Shown here piece after piece: positions 48,181 to 60,123 of a stretch of DNA of 64,000 nucleotides. Origin of the DNA: Quercus robur (taxonomy: Eukaryota; Streptophyta; Magnoliopsida; Fagales; Fagaceae). The stretch covers positions 83,101,862 through 83,165,861 of the forward strand of contig NC_065535.1 of the NCBI RefSeq assembly GCF_932294415.1, given 5' to 3'. Below the pieces are notes generated by a model. The model was not told where the DNA came from. It saw nothing but the letters and a program-made list of their open reading frames with translations, and did no database searches. Numbering within the stretch: position 1 is the stretch's first letter; the number at the start of each line of letters is the position of its first letter. The position numbers and the translations under genes were made by a program.

Positions 48181-49194
48181 ATACAAGTTCAGTATTTCTT
48201 ATCAAAAAAAAAAAAAAAAAAAAGGACTAACATGTGTCCACTTTAAGGTACGCATCAATAACGTGTCCTCTTTGGTGCTCAAGTTACGCGTCAACCCTTA
48301 AGTAATCTTGTCAATCCTTTTCTTTGGTGAACCATACAGCCTGTCAAGGATGTTCATTTTCATTTCACATACAATGTAGTGATGCACTGCAAATCAATAA
48401 TTGCAACACAAAAATTTTTGCTCATAATCCATGGCATCTTTACCGTCCTTTATTTTGGTCCCAAGAATTTATGCTGATTGCAATTTTTGTATTTTCTCTT
48501 CTTCGGATTTTTTATTTTTATTTTTTGAGTAAATAGTAATACTTATTAGATCACATACGAAAATAGTAATATTAAAAGTTTTAAACCAGGTTTATAATAC
48601 ATTATTTAATCAGAATACAACTACAAAAGAGTCTAAGTAATATGATATTATAAGTAATATCAATATCCAGAACTTGGACATATAGTAATATTCGCATTTG
48701 TATTCATTAATATAAAGTTAAATATGGCAAAATTACGTAATCTCTCATGCCAATACCTCTCTCTCTCTCTCTAAATATACATATATATATATATATATAT
48801 AATGCAAAAAAAGAGACATTTTTCTAAGAATATTAATACATTTTTATAATGTAGTGTCAATAATTGACAATTTGACATACGTGAAAGTGATGCTTTTTGG
48901 TGTAACACAAGTTGTGAAGAATTTATGTATATAATATTATAAACAAGAATATATATATATATATATATATAGGATAAGACAAAGGTCTAACATGTGTCTA
49001 CTTCAAGAAACGCGTCAATGACGTGTCCTCTTTGGTGCTCAAGGTACACGTCAACCCTTAAGTAATCTTGTCAATCCTTTTCTTCGGTAAACCATACAGC
49101 CTGTCAAGGATGTTCATTTTCATTTTACATACAATGCAGTGATGCACTGCAAATCAATAATAGCAACACAAAAATTTTTGCTCATAATCCATGG

Positions 49195-49536
49195 CTCTGC
49201 CGCTGGAAATTTTTGACATAGAAAATATAGGAAACGTGCTTGGAAATGGGCACTAGTACTTGAGGCCGAGCAGTGTCAGAAGCCGAAGTTCCCCATTAAG
49301 ATTGAAATCTAAGCACAGTTAATGGGTTTGGGCTATCTTTAGAGAAGGTTAGGCCAGGCATGCTGCTGTAGTTTTTGAGTGCTCCAAGTCCCAGCCCAGA
49401 TTGGCCCAAACCTCTGGCCATTCGGTTTCTTTTGCTTCGCTTCCATAATTGAAAATTTCTTACAATAGTAGTTCGGCCTATAGGATCGTGCAGGGCCCTG
49501 TAAAATAATGTAGAAATGTACTGTATAAGTATAAGC
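49195..49536. other. Spacer, no gene seen
   Basis: The antisense frames at 49296-49590 overlap the edge of the next DNA element and show no motif. Confidence 0.4.
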
Positions 49537-49546
49537 AAGCAAATCA

Positions 49547-51030
49547 GGCCTAAATGGCCGAACACCACCTTTTCCTAAATTTATTAGCAAAAAAATACTG
49601 TTTCGGAACTAAATGGGGATTTACTACTTTTTCTAGTACTCAAGCTCACTAAACTCGAGTTTCTTATTTTCTTTTCCACTGTGACATGATGACATGGATA
49701 TCTGGGTATTAAAAATTCCACGTGAAAATGTTCATTAAAAATAAAAAAAATAAAAAATTACACCTGCTAACAAACGGCTTGTATTTCTGCGGTTGGTCGA
49801 ATCTCCTCACTAAGGACCAAGCTTGGTTACATGAATTAAAGTAAATGTCAGAAACAAATCTACAAACCCAAAACACAACATTTCAACCATCAAGTTTCCC
49901 AAAAAAAGAAAAATCGTTCAAGAGCTAAACTTCTCAACAAATGAAACCCATTTCTTCCCCATAAAAGACATCAATATAGACATGCAGACTCATCTTAAGC
50001 CTTCAAAATTTGATGTAATTTTTTTCAATCATTAAAGAAATCCAACAAACACAGCATAATCCAGTATTTGGTTGGAGATAGAGAAAGCCAAAAAAAAATA
50101 AATAAATAAAAAAAAAATAAAAAACTTTTTAAGACTAAAAAACAGAGCTTTATGCAGAATAATGTAATAGGTTCAACATGACCGCAAAATTGGAAATTTC
50201 AACACTAGCTTTCTTTACTGTTTCCTTTTTAAGTATTTCCACAGCAACAAACAACAAAACAGAAACCTTTATAGCAAAAACCTTCACAAAAAATCCCACA
50301 AATACCCAATCTCCTTCTCACTCTCTCAATCTCGCTATCAACTCACTCTCACTTTCTCAATCTTGCTACCATCTCACTCTAACTCTCCCACAAATACCCA
50401 TAAATTCTCACAAATACTCACAAATACCCACAAATACCCAATGCTCAAACTGAAGATGCAAACTGAGCGAGACATACCTTGTGACTCCAAACTGAAGATG
50501 CAAACTGAAGATGCAAACCGAAGATGCAAATTGAAGATGCAAACTGAGCAAGATTGAGACTGAGAGGGCGACCAAGACCGAGAGGGAGACTGAGAATGAG
50601 AGCGAGAGCGACACTAAGAATGAGAGCGAGAGTGAGACTGAGAGGGAGATTCAGAGCGTGTGGGAGAGTTAGAGTGAGATGCAGCGAGATTGAGAGGGAG
50701 ATTCAGAAAGTGAGTGATGAGAGAGTAAGCTGAGTGGTATCTAAGTGTGGGTAACAGGGGTTCAATGAGTTTAAGTGTGGGCAACAAGGGCAATACTCGG
50801 GTTTAATGGGAATAGACTAGAACAGTACTTGAGCCCATGAAGCTCGAGTACCAACTAGAATTTTTTAATACCAAGATATCCATGTCATTGTGCCACGGTG
50901 GAAAAGAAAATAAGGAACTCGAGTTTAGTGAGCTCGAGTACTAGAAAAAGTGGTAGATCCCCATTTAGTTCCGAAACAGTGTTTTTTTGCTAATAAATTT
51001 AGGAAAAGGTGGTATTTGGCCATTTTGGCC
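49547..51030. mobile_element. Mutator-like element, about 170-bp TIRs, 10-bp target duplication
   Basis: A 1,484-bp element flanked by AAGCAAATCA at 49537-49546 and 51031-51040. The outer ends GGCCTAAATGGCCGAACACC and, inverted, GGCCAAAATGGCCAAATACC begin inverted repeats of roughly 170 bp. The repeats include CCACCTTTTCCTAAATTTAT, GTTTCGGAACTAAATGGGGA, CACTAAACTCGAGTT and ATGGATATC. Long TIRs and a 9-10 bp TSD are the Mutator signature. There is no transposase. The interior carries simple-sequence blocks instead: CACAAATACCCA units at 50385-50440, a 12-13 bp GAAGATGCAAACT unit at 50450-50550, and GAGAGCGAGACT-type purine repeats at 50550-50710. Confidence 0.85.
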
Positions 51031-51040
51031 AAGCAAATCA

Positions 51041-52065
51041 TCTCTAATTTTTTGTAATTTAAGCCCACAAAAACATATGTTCCATTCATCGTCGTGGCCC
51101 CAAGTGAATTCTATGGTTATGTTAAGTGGAGTATTTTTTTCCAAGCTCTATGACTCATGAGTATCCTTTTTAACTTGGCCCTTGGAATCCATTAGGGGCT
51201 CAAGTCTTTGTAGGCTATACAAAGGGAGGTTGTCCTTCCCTTTCCTTAAATCTTCTTGGCCTCATATAGGTGAGATTTGATTTTAATAGTCATTTTGGAT
51301 GAAGGGAGAGAGAGGAGGGAATAGAATAGAGTTGGCTATAAATCACTAATTTGACAATAAGAGACTTTGATATTTATGTATATTAAAGATGAACAAGTGA
51401 CCTTATTTCTCTCAAACCACATCTATTTGATCGACTTAAACCATGATATTTATTTATTTATTTTGTAGATAACAATATCATAAACATATTCTTAAAATTT
51501 CGTGGCCATTGGTAGTGTGACGTGAGAGATAAATCAAACCTTAGTTTTACCTGAAACTTTGTGCCTTGTATTTTGCAAAATAAATTCATGGTTACGGGGA
51601 AAAAAAGCATGCTAGAATCTACATCTCCTAAGCTTTTGAAAGGAATTTAGTTTGTTTAATTTGGATGAGAATTGAAGGAGATACGAGAGACTGAAATTTA
51701 CATAGAAGTTATAGAATATTTTTCAAAAATGAGGGTTTCTTGAGGTTGAAGATGACACTTTAAAAGTTAAAACCACGCCCACTCTTGCCCAAGAGAAGAT
51801 GTGATCTATAACTTCATAGAAGTACCAAATGTTTTCCATAATTTTTTGATAATTTTTTTGAAATTAATTAATTTATTTTTAAAATTCAAAGATAGGGAGA
51901 GTGAGGGAATTTGGAACTTGGAAAAAAATTAATATTTTTCATGGGAAATTCATGTGTTTTATTTTATTTATTTTGGTAGTGGAGGCGTAATATTTTGGCT
52001 TCAAGTTGGCCTCCAGTTTAGTTTTGAAAGTCTAAATTGATGAAAATATATTGTTCCTTTGTTTT
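51041..52065. other. Spacer, no gene seen
   Basis: No frame or element can be supported. Confidence 0.5.
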
Positions 52066-52066
52066 T

Positions 52067-53066
52067 TAGACGAAACTACAATATTGGTCCATCAAGTTTA
52101 CTATCGGAGTACAATTGGTTTCTCAAGTTTTAATTGAGCACAGTTGATTCTTCAAGTTTAAAAAATGAGTTGTATTAGTCCTTTTACAAACAGCCATTAA
52201 TGGTGTTACTTACGTGGTTAATGGAACAATGATTTAACATTTTTTTTAATGACTTGACATTTTTTTAATTAAAAAATTACAATAACTAGTTTCCATTTTA
52301 GATAAAATCTAAAGCAAACTGACCCGGTCGAAATCGAATCTAAAATCACAACTCGGTTACAAATTCTCGTCAGTTCATTCCTTACTCAACCTACTCCTGA
52401 CAATTTTCCTCCTAAATGTCGTTTTCTCACATGCAACATCAATGATCAGTCTTGGGAACAACTTGACACTCTTGTCTTCGTGTGCAAGCTAATTGGTGGT
52501 GGTAATAGTGCTGCAATTGATGATGATGGTGATACTCTCTATTGGGTTTCATTTGATAATTTCGAGAGGGATGATTTGATTATTCTCACTTACAATTTGT
52601 TTACAGATGAGTGGAGGGCAGTCTCTACACTTGTGATGAAATTTTTGGGAATAAAGAATGAATCATTGATCGTCGTCCTCATAGTCCGTAAATCTCTCTC
52701 TCGCGCCATTGTGCATTTGTGAAACAAAAATCAAATAATGAATGGGATTTAATTTGTAACCGGGTTGTGATTTCAGATTTGATTTCAACTGGGTCAGTTT
52801 GCTTCAGATTTGATCTATAGTGGAAACTAGTTATTGTAATTTTTTAAATTAAAAAAATGTCATGTCATTAAAAAAATGTCAAATCATTAAAAAAAATGAC
52901 AAGTCATTGTTCCGTTAGCAACGTAAGTAACATAACTAATGGCGGGTAGCAAAAGAACTAATATAACTCATTTTTTAAACTTGAAGGACCGACTATGCTC
53001 AGTTGAAACTTGAGAGATCAATTGTGTTTCGAGGGTAAACTTGAGAGTCCAACATTATAGTTTCAC
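52067..53066. mobile_element. DNA element with about 300-bp inverted arms around a gene fragment
   Basis: The left arm 52067-52365 and right arm 52750-53066 are inverted copies. GAAACTACAATATTGG pairs with CCAACATTATAGTTTC, CATTTTTTTAATTAAAAAAT with ATTTTTTAAATTAAAAAAAT, and GATTTTAGATTCGATTTCGA with the corresponding inner words. The arms are moderately diverged. The centre (52363-52722) is a coding-like fragment. Arm length suggests a Mutator-type or fold-back element; a TSD could not be fixed. Confidence 0.65.
52363..52722 (+). pseudogene. Gene fragment, possibly F-box/kelch-type, inside the inverted-repeat element
   Basis: An open frame of about 119 codons sits between the two arms. It reads through PPKCRFLTCNINDQSWEQLD, then AAIDDDGDTLYWVSFDNFER, then LTYNLFTDEWRAVSTLVMKF. 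Alternating hydrophobic strands with D-x-LYW and DEW.AV resemble the kelch/F-box-associated repeats of plant F-box proteins. That resemblance is from memory. No start context or F-box is present, and the frame ends just before the right arm. Best read as host sequence captured by the element. Confidence 0.45.
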
Positions 53067-53067
53067 C

Positions 53068-53102
<35 letters not shown>
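53068..53102. repeat. (ATT)n microsatellite
   Basis: About eleven ATT units directly after the right arm of the inverted-repeat element. Confidence 0.9.
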
Positions 53103-54395
53103 GACAATTCCCACTCTCAATGAGCGAGAGAGAGAAGTTCACCACTTACGCTAAAGATGTCAATGTCAAAAGTTTTTTTTAGGGGCTGCATATAGAGATG
53201 TGTTTATATTAACATGTTTCCAAGTTAAATATATATATATATATATATTTATATATATGCTCATATAATTTTTACTTAAATTATATGGAGATTGAACATG
53301 TTTATTTTATATTATAATTAAGTGAAAATTTATTCTTTTCTAATAGTTTAAAATTTTGGGACAAATAATACTAAGGGTTCATAAAAACCTGAGTTCAGAA
53401 ACTTTAATTATTATTTAAGGGTCACTTTCAAGGCATTCTTTTCTATAATTACCTAGTGTATATTGGATGAGAGAATTATACACACTCGAGAGAATAATCA
53501 AATGCTCAAAAGTGCTATGGACATTTTTGTTAAAAATGAAAAAAAATAAAAAAATTATCAATTAAAATATTGTACAATCAGAAAATTAATAAGAAATTGA
53601 CATGAAGCACCAAAAGAAAATGACAACGAGAAGATATAACAAGCGCCATAGGACTCTTGGCAGCTCCTTCTTCAAAGCCATGGAAATAGCCTTTGAATTG
53701 CATTAGGACCTACGTGGAAAAAGTCTAGCACTTGAGACTTTTCTCCCCTTATTCATGATCAGCTTTTGAGGTTGGTTACTGTCACTTTCGTGCTTAGTTT
53801 TTTGTTTTTCAAGGTCCAATCGCGTGGAGAGATTGTGACCTAACCTTCACGGCGAATTAAACCTCATGTAAGTGCTCTATTTCATTACTTTAGCTTATAT
53901 AGCAAGCCAATTAGGGTAGGTAAGACCTTATACAGTGTCAGCTTTTCTGGTAATATTTGGGGAGGGGTAGCCTTTAACGTAACCACTAGGACAATGACTG
54001 TGGTCCTCCAATTAACCTATAGTACCATGCCCCTATAAAATAAATTTGACTTTAACCAATAAGGTCTCCTTTTACAACATTCAGCAAAAACAAAAAAGTT
54101 CTTCTTTTACAATAATGTAGTCCAAAGAGTGATGGCATTAATGAAGCATAGTACCATAAATTATCCCAGTCAAATTTTCTATACTATCTAGCACTATAGC
54201 ATTCAATACTTTTCAATATGGATTGGAAATGAGTAAGTGGTTTTACAAGGTAGATGGTAGAGGTCAATATTTTATTTGACCACATATGGTTATTTACTTC
54301 TTCTTCTTTCTTTCTTTTTTAATTTTTTTTATGAAAGTTTAGAAAAGCATATATGGTCTATATATGCAACGTGCTTTTGCATGTTTTATATACTT
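53103..54395. other. Spacer, no gene seen
   Basis: A TA run lies near 53229-53249. Nothing else is recognised. Confidence 0.5.
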
Positions 54396-54452
54396 AATAT
54401 GTTACATTAAGTTCTTATCAAAAAAAAAAAAAAAAAATATGTTACATTAAGT
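54396..54452 (+). mobile_element. Tail-only LINE insertion with perfect 17-bp target duplication
   Basis: AATATGTTACATTAAGT stands at 54396-54412 and 54436-54452. The 23 bp between are TCTTATC plus A. TTCTTATC followed by A is exactly how the LINE at 42303-48220 ends, so this is most simply an insertion of that family truncated to its last 7-8 bases plus tail. Confidence 0.85.
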
Positions 54453-54839
54453 GCTTCAATGTAACATGTGCTTTCCTTTTCTTTGCAGAGAAAACTTAGT
54501 TGTAGGGTTTTATTCACATTAATTAGAGAGATTATCTGGCTTGCAAATATCTGAACTGAGATATGGGTTGCTGTTGCCTCCGCCAATAACTATACTCCAT
54601 TTCTTGTGAGTTGTGACGGGGACGTTTGGAAATTAAGAGTGTAGCTAGCTATTAAAGCTTAAGTTTTACATTAACTTACACAATATTTATTCTTATCATT
54701 TTTTTTTGGGTAATGTGCCATAAGATGTAGGACTGTGAAACGTGAATAAAACACACCAGGAATTATTTAAAAAAAAAAAAAACCAAAAAATTTCACTTAG
54801 CGTATATGCCACATGATATTCTTGAAAGATGCGGACACC

Positions 54840-54894
54840 AAGTATTCAAATTTTACCCCATCAAAAAAAAAAAAAAAAAGTATTCAAATTTTAC
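54840..54894 (+). mobile_element. Tail-only retroposition with perfect 17-bp target duplication
   Basis: AAGTATTCAAATTTTAC stands at 54840-54856 and 54878-54894. The insert is CCCATC plus about 15 A. Confidence 0.82.
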
Positions 54895-55340
54895 GCACAA
54901 ATCGTACAAAGCATAGACATTCTTGGTGTGATGTAACAATTTTTCTCATAATTATGTGTGTTGGAAAATTATCTCAAAATCTATATTTTAACTTGATTAT
55001 ATATTTGGGTTTTCTTAATGTAAAAGGAAGATCTATTTATTATCAACAAAATAATTGGTCTTCCCTTATTAGAAAAGTAATATTACATTTCTTATTTACC
55101 AAGAAATATGAGTCACAGCCTTATGTGTGTTTGTTTGACATTGTTGTAAGAAGAAAAGCTTTAACTATATAGCTATAGCTTTAGTAGAGCTTTCGCAATA
55201 TAAAATTTCAATTGAAATGTTCTTTAGCATTTTAAGGGTTTGGCAAATTAAGGTGAGTAAGATTTTAAAGTTTTGAATTTATAAAGTATGTATAGTGAAT
55301 TTAAGGTGCCCGGGCCGTAAAAGTTCCAGATTTTAGCTTT

Positions 55341-55402
55341 AAGCTTATACTTAATTTCATTCTCAAAAAAAAAAAAAAAAAAAAAAGCTTATACTTAATT
55401 TC
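55341..55402 (+). mobile_element. Tail-only LINE insertion with perfect 18-bp target duplication
   Basis: AAGCTTATACTTAATTTC stands at 55341-55358 and 55385-55402. The 26-bp insert is ATTCTC plus about 20 A, the same terminal word (ATTCTCAAAA) that ends the LINE at 22281-28023. Confidence 0.87.
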
Positions 55403-58400
55403 GGCTTTAGTCTGGACCAATGTTCCTCTCATAAGAGTAGAATATAAGACTTTTATAGTGGCTTTGGTCCAAATGGTCCCTCATAGGAGAAGAAGATAAG
55501 AGACTTTAAAGGAATTTGAGTAAATTTTTTCAAGGAGTAGTTTCATAGGTTTTTTTTTTTAGGTTGAAAGATACTGGTGCATGTGATTTGATAGTGTGTC
55601 TATCACTCTATTGTTTGAATAAGAGGGTACCACTGGATATATTGAGCATAAGGTTTTCAATTTTGTGAATAAGTACTTAATGTTCATTTGCAAGTATTGG
55701 GACTTGGGTTTAGTTTGTATTTGTAAAAGATTTTGTTCGTAGCTAGCTGTATTTGTTTTTGCATGTACATATATTTATGAGAGTTTGTGAGTTTAGTTTT
55801 TGAGGTTTAGTTAAGTAGAGTTTGGTTACCATTATTTATGAATGTAGGCATAAAAAGTTTGTCAAATAGTTACACACCTACCGCTTTGCCGTCATGTATG
55901 GATTTTTATTTGATTGTTAGTGTGAATGTGATCCTCCTAGGCCCAAATTCTAGCAGACATGAAACATAGTTTCAAGGCCGTTGTTATTGACATTTGACCC
56001 TATACATATATAGATGAGCACTGAATTCTAATTTCAAAGCTAGTACAGACATTTGGTGGGAAATCTGGAACCATACTGATACTAACAGAAACTCCAATGA
56101 GATGACTAACCAACCACTTGGGCATCCTAGTCGTCTTATTTTTTGACATTGGGTTCGTTAGGTCTATGCCGCGGCACTGTATTTCTTGGTTTTTCAACGA
56201 CAACCAGACAACAAATTTACTATGAACTTTCAATTTTATATGCATATAAACCTAATGATTTATATGCATAAATGGCCTACTAATTAATGGGTTACTCATT
56301 TGTTGATCCATGTTGTATTATTGGCTTAAACCGTGCATATGTCTAGCTATGGGCACGTACCCTGGTTGCCCTCTTTGTCTTGTATGGCTTATTACCTGTC
56401 ATATGTGTGACCTTAGTCCCCAATATTTGTCGAGCATGCATCATGAATCAAATTGCCCAGCCAATTGTAGTCTTATGCTAGTGACTGTACGTAGAAAATC
56501 TATCAGAGACTTGAAAATTTCTTGCTCAATGTGAAAAAGTTGCTTAATAATTTAGGGTAAATTTGGAAATTCAAGATTAGGGTAAAATTTCTCAATGTGG
56601 GCCATAGTTTAAGTACAGGGTAAATTGGGAAATTCAAAAAAAATTTAAAGTCTTTTTTTAATCATCTATTTGAGAAGAGATCACTATAAATAATTTGTAT
56701 TTTAGGAGAGGTGAGTTGTCTAAACTAGAGGGGATGAGTTTAATAATTGAATACCACAAAGACGGTATAATTTTCCCAATATAAATCCCAATGCACATAA
56801 TTTGAGTAAGCTACTTTCACAACAAATTCTAGATGATAAGATCTTTTTGCTGGTTTTAATCTGAACCACGCACTATCGAAATTACTTCTTTTTTCCCTCT
56901 ATCAATAATAACTTATTATTTAAAATTTGTTAAGAAAATTTTGTGAACGCAACATTTCTTACAAAATTTCCACGCTTTATTGGATTGGGAGAGTCTTACC
57001 CAAATTTGTGTAGGAAGAGAAGACACCGTTAACATTACAAGTAGAAAGCTACACCACTTTATGTCCATATGGGATATGCTTGATGATCGATGAACACACG
57101 TAATGCATGCCACCACGTACGTTGTGAGTTGTTGGGAACGGAGTTATGGACTATAGCCAAGGCAGTTGAGGCTTGGACCTTAAAAAGGCTAAGTATAAAT
57201 TAGGAACAACTCACGTGCATTTGCGAGGTACTTGGACGGGGCCAGTTTAATTCAAGATTGGATTCAAGAAGTTGGGTCGAAAAAGTTGAAATAAGTTAGC
57301 CAGGGTTGTGATAAAACAGTTGGACAGCCAACAAGGAACACATGGGTGGGTTTAAGAAGAAAAATGTTGTTTCTAACAACTTATTTTATATCAAAATATT
57401 TTAAAATTAATGTGAAATTGATGTTTTTAATCAATGATATTGTAATTTGCTCGACAGGTAAACAAGGGTGTCACCTAATTTGAATTAATTAATTAATGGT
57501 CAAATTTAATGCATGCATGCATGGAAAGTTATGATATATATGTACACATCAGTCACAGTCCTAACATAGATACTCTACCAACTTAAATAAGTTTGTAAAA
57601 AAAAATATATTGTTAATCCTTGTACATTAATTAGTACATTATGATGTTTTCTACAAAAAAAAAAGTACAAGGTCTAAATCTTTCATTCTTATTATAACTA
57701 TTGAAAGTTTCAAAATAAAAAATTGTTGTCTTTGCTTAATTGATAGCTTATTATAATCAGATTCTAGCTTACTTTTTTTTTTTTTGAATGTCTAAACAAT
57801 TGTATGGCAAAATGAAAAATCAATTAACTTCAAACTTTTTAGGATCGCATCTTATGATATATACATATGTGTTGAAGCATCAGAGTTTGGTATATGCTGT
57901 GGCATGGGTTTTATATTAGGTTTTTTTTTTTTTTTTTTTTCCCCCTACTGTTTATTCACAGAAAAAGAAATAGAGGGGAAAAAGGAATTGAAAGCATGAC
58001 TTCCCTTCATTCTTGGATGATTTCCTTGCCAATCGATTTTGGGACATTTATTTCAAGGTGATCAACTATATCTTTACTTCCTAAGACAAGTCGCAAAGCA
58101 TTGATATGAGCCATACAATGGCTTCATTTTTAAATTTTTTTTTTTTTTTTTTTTCCAGCCGCCAATTGAAGAACAAAGAAAATGATAAAGATGTTCATAT
58201 CAAACCTTATAAAATTCATCATATTATACTTTAATTTATATATAGCTATAAATTAATCTTAACATTATATTTTCCAGCTGTGCTACGTACCTTTCTTTTT
58301 ATTATTTATTTTTTTTAAATTCATTTCGTAGAGATGCATGTAATATGTCTCCAACTTGCATATGAAATGGTACCGTTTGTGAATGTGAAAATGAGGGGAA

Positions 58401-59653
58401 GATGCTAAAATGGACGTGTGTTTCGCATCTGAGAATGACTCTTTTCGATTTTCATATATATATATATATACACACACACACCCGTCAGCAAATTATTTTT
58501 TCAATTAAATTCAAACATATTATTATATTGAACTTAATTGCTTTAATAAAATAATAATAATATTGTTTGTGCTTTATTAATTAGTACAGTGTACATACAT
58601 GTATTTGAATTTAATTATGGAATACAATATATAGCATCAAAAAAACTTCGTATACCAACATTTTGTCATTTACAATAAATTATAAGAATTTCAATCTATG
58701 GATTCCATTTTTAAATTTTTGGTATTATTATTGGCACGAACATTTGCAGTTGCCTACATTTATATGGGTTTGAGAGGAATGGATGAACACGAATAACATT
58801 ATGAGATAGTTCTTAAAAAAGGTATTCATGACTTTTCACAAGAAAAACAATCAAAAGTGACAGATACCATTAAATAAAAAAATAAATAAACTTAACTTTG
58901 TTGCATAACATACAAAATATGTATATGTGATTTTTAAATGGTGATTGAGCTCTGATGAATACCACAGATCAAATCTTAGCTAGAAACTAAGATTCAATGA
59001 AAAGAAAATATAGGTTATTTTAAGTTTGATTAAAAATTTAATTTTGAGTTCTATTTACTTAAAGAATAGTATTTATCTGATATTGGAAACTGTTTGAAAG
59101 TGTTCATACTTTTAAAAGCTGTAAATTATCTAACGAAAGGGCCGTAATTTTGGCTTACTTTCATGCAACTTTTTGATATCAATAGTAAAATTAATGCTAA
59201 AAATATTTTTTATAAAATATTTTACAATGAAGCAAATGAAGATTTCGGTATTCTAAATTTTATTTATTTATAAAAAACTAGTATTCTGTGGCACATATAT
59301 GCATATCATGGTCAGGTTCAATACCATGTTCAAGGATTTCAGTGAATACTGTTAAAAATAAATTTATTTCGATGTAATCCAAATAAAAATATATCTTGTA
59401 ATTCAAGTATAGTTTGTACCTAAGTTTTGAGCTCGTAGTTTAAAATTAAACAATATCTATTCTCTCCAATAATGTGTCACTTGATGTGACTGTCCAGTCC
59501 AATATTGCATATCCCGTATGCAAAATAGGTTTTCATCATACTGTTAACAAATACACGGGAATGGCTAAGCATATAATCATATATGATGACAAAATTGTTG
59601 GTAGGTGACCCTCTACATATATATATATATATATATATAGCATTATTTAAAAA
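55403..59653. other. Long AT-rich spacer, no gene seen
   Basis: The frames at 56000-56245 (minus) and 56310-56534 (plus) look slightly protein-like but carry no motif I recognise and no neighbouring exons. T or A runs lie near 57775, 57920 and 58138, and TA/CA runs at 58454-58482 and 59620-59640. Confidence 0.45.
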
Positions 59654-59716
59654 AGGTTAATTTCCTTCCTCCAAAAAAAAAAAGAAAACAAAAAAAAAAG
59701 AGGTTAATTTCGTTCC
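59654..59716 (+). mobile_element. Tail-like insertion with near-perfect 16-bp target duplication
   Basis: AGGTTAATTTCCTTCC (59654-59669) and AGGTTAATTTCGTTCC (59701-59716) differ at one base. The insert is TCC plus an interrupted A tract (with single G and C). Confidence 0.65.
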
Positions 59717-59881
59717 AACAATGCCGTGGCTGATGTAGAATTCTAAAGAATTAATATTATCCCAAATATTGGAAATTTTAAATTGAAACGAAACTCTTGC
59801 CTTTTGCTTCAGGGCAGAAAAACTTGAAAAAGAATAATCTTCACGTTTCTTAGCCATATTGTCGGGTCCAGGTATAAATAT

Positions 59882-59945
59882 AATGCAAGACTATATACTT
59901 CTTTTTTCTTTTCATTTTTTGCTGAGAAATGCAAGACTATATACT
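59882..59945 (-). mobile_element. Tail-only retroposition with perfect 18-bp target duplication
   Basis: AATGCAAGACTATATACT stands at 59882-59899 and 59928-59945. The 28-bp insert reads on the minus strand TCTCAGC followed by an A-rich tract interrupted by TG and G. Confidence 0.8.
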
Positions 59946-60062
59946 ATGTAGTATGTACTATAATATTATATAATATATATTTATTTATTTAACCCACTGA
60001 AAGAAACATGTAACTGAACATAGTTCCACATGCTCCAACGTTCGAAGGTGATCCAAGAAATA

Positions 60063-60112
60063 ATGATAGAAACCTTTTTTTTTTTTTTTTTTTTTGAAAA
60101 CATGATAGAAAC
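60063..60112 (-). mobile_element. Tail-only retroposition with 11-bp target duplication
   Basis: ATGATAGAAAC stands at 60063-60073 and 60102-60112 around a T run. On the minus strand the insert is GTTTTC plus poly(A) and G. Confidence 0.65.
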
Positions 60113-60123
60113 TAATTAAAAAC

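Larger units (their letters stand above)
42303..48220 (+). mobile_element. Second full-length plant L1-type LINE, ORF2 disrupted
   Basis: About 5.92 kb: a 5' UTR of about 130 bp, ORF1 (42434-44029), ORF2 (44026-48180), a short 3' UTR ending TTTCTTATC, and a tail of about 18 A. It is flanked by AAAGGACTAACATG at 42289-42302 and 48221-48234. The protein and 3' end differ substantially from the LINE at 22281, so it is a different family of the same clade. Confidence 0.92.
41770..49194. repeat. Tandem segmental duplication (unit about 0.73-0.76 kb), one copy split by a LINE
   Basis: Copy A consists of 41770-42302 plus 48235-48430. Copy B is 48432-49194, in the same orientation and directly adjacent. 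Both begin GGCATCTT.ACCGTCCTTTA and end GCTCATAATCCATGG. Each includes a CT/TA microsatellite and CCATACAGCCTGTCAAGGAT. They are highly similar, apart from microsatellite length and scattered substitutions. The LINE at 42303-48220 interrupts copy A only; copy B retains the intact target at 48981-48994. Confidence 0.9.

Noticed and set aside
50178-50614. Small secreted-protein-like frames
   Set aside because: They lie in simple repeats within the Mutator-like element; the apparent signal peptide is an artefact of composition.
56000-56534. Possible small genes on both strands
   Set aside because: They look mildly protein-like in composition but have no motif, exon partner or promoter that I can identify.
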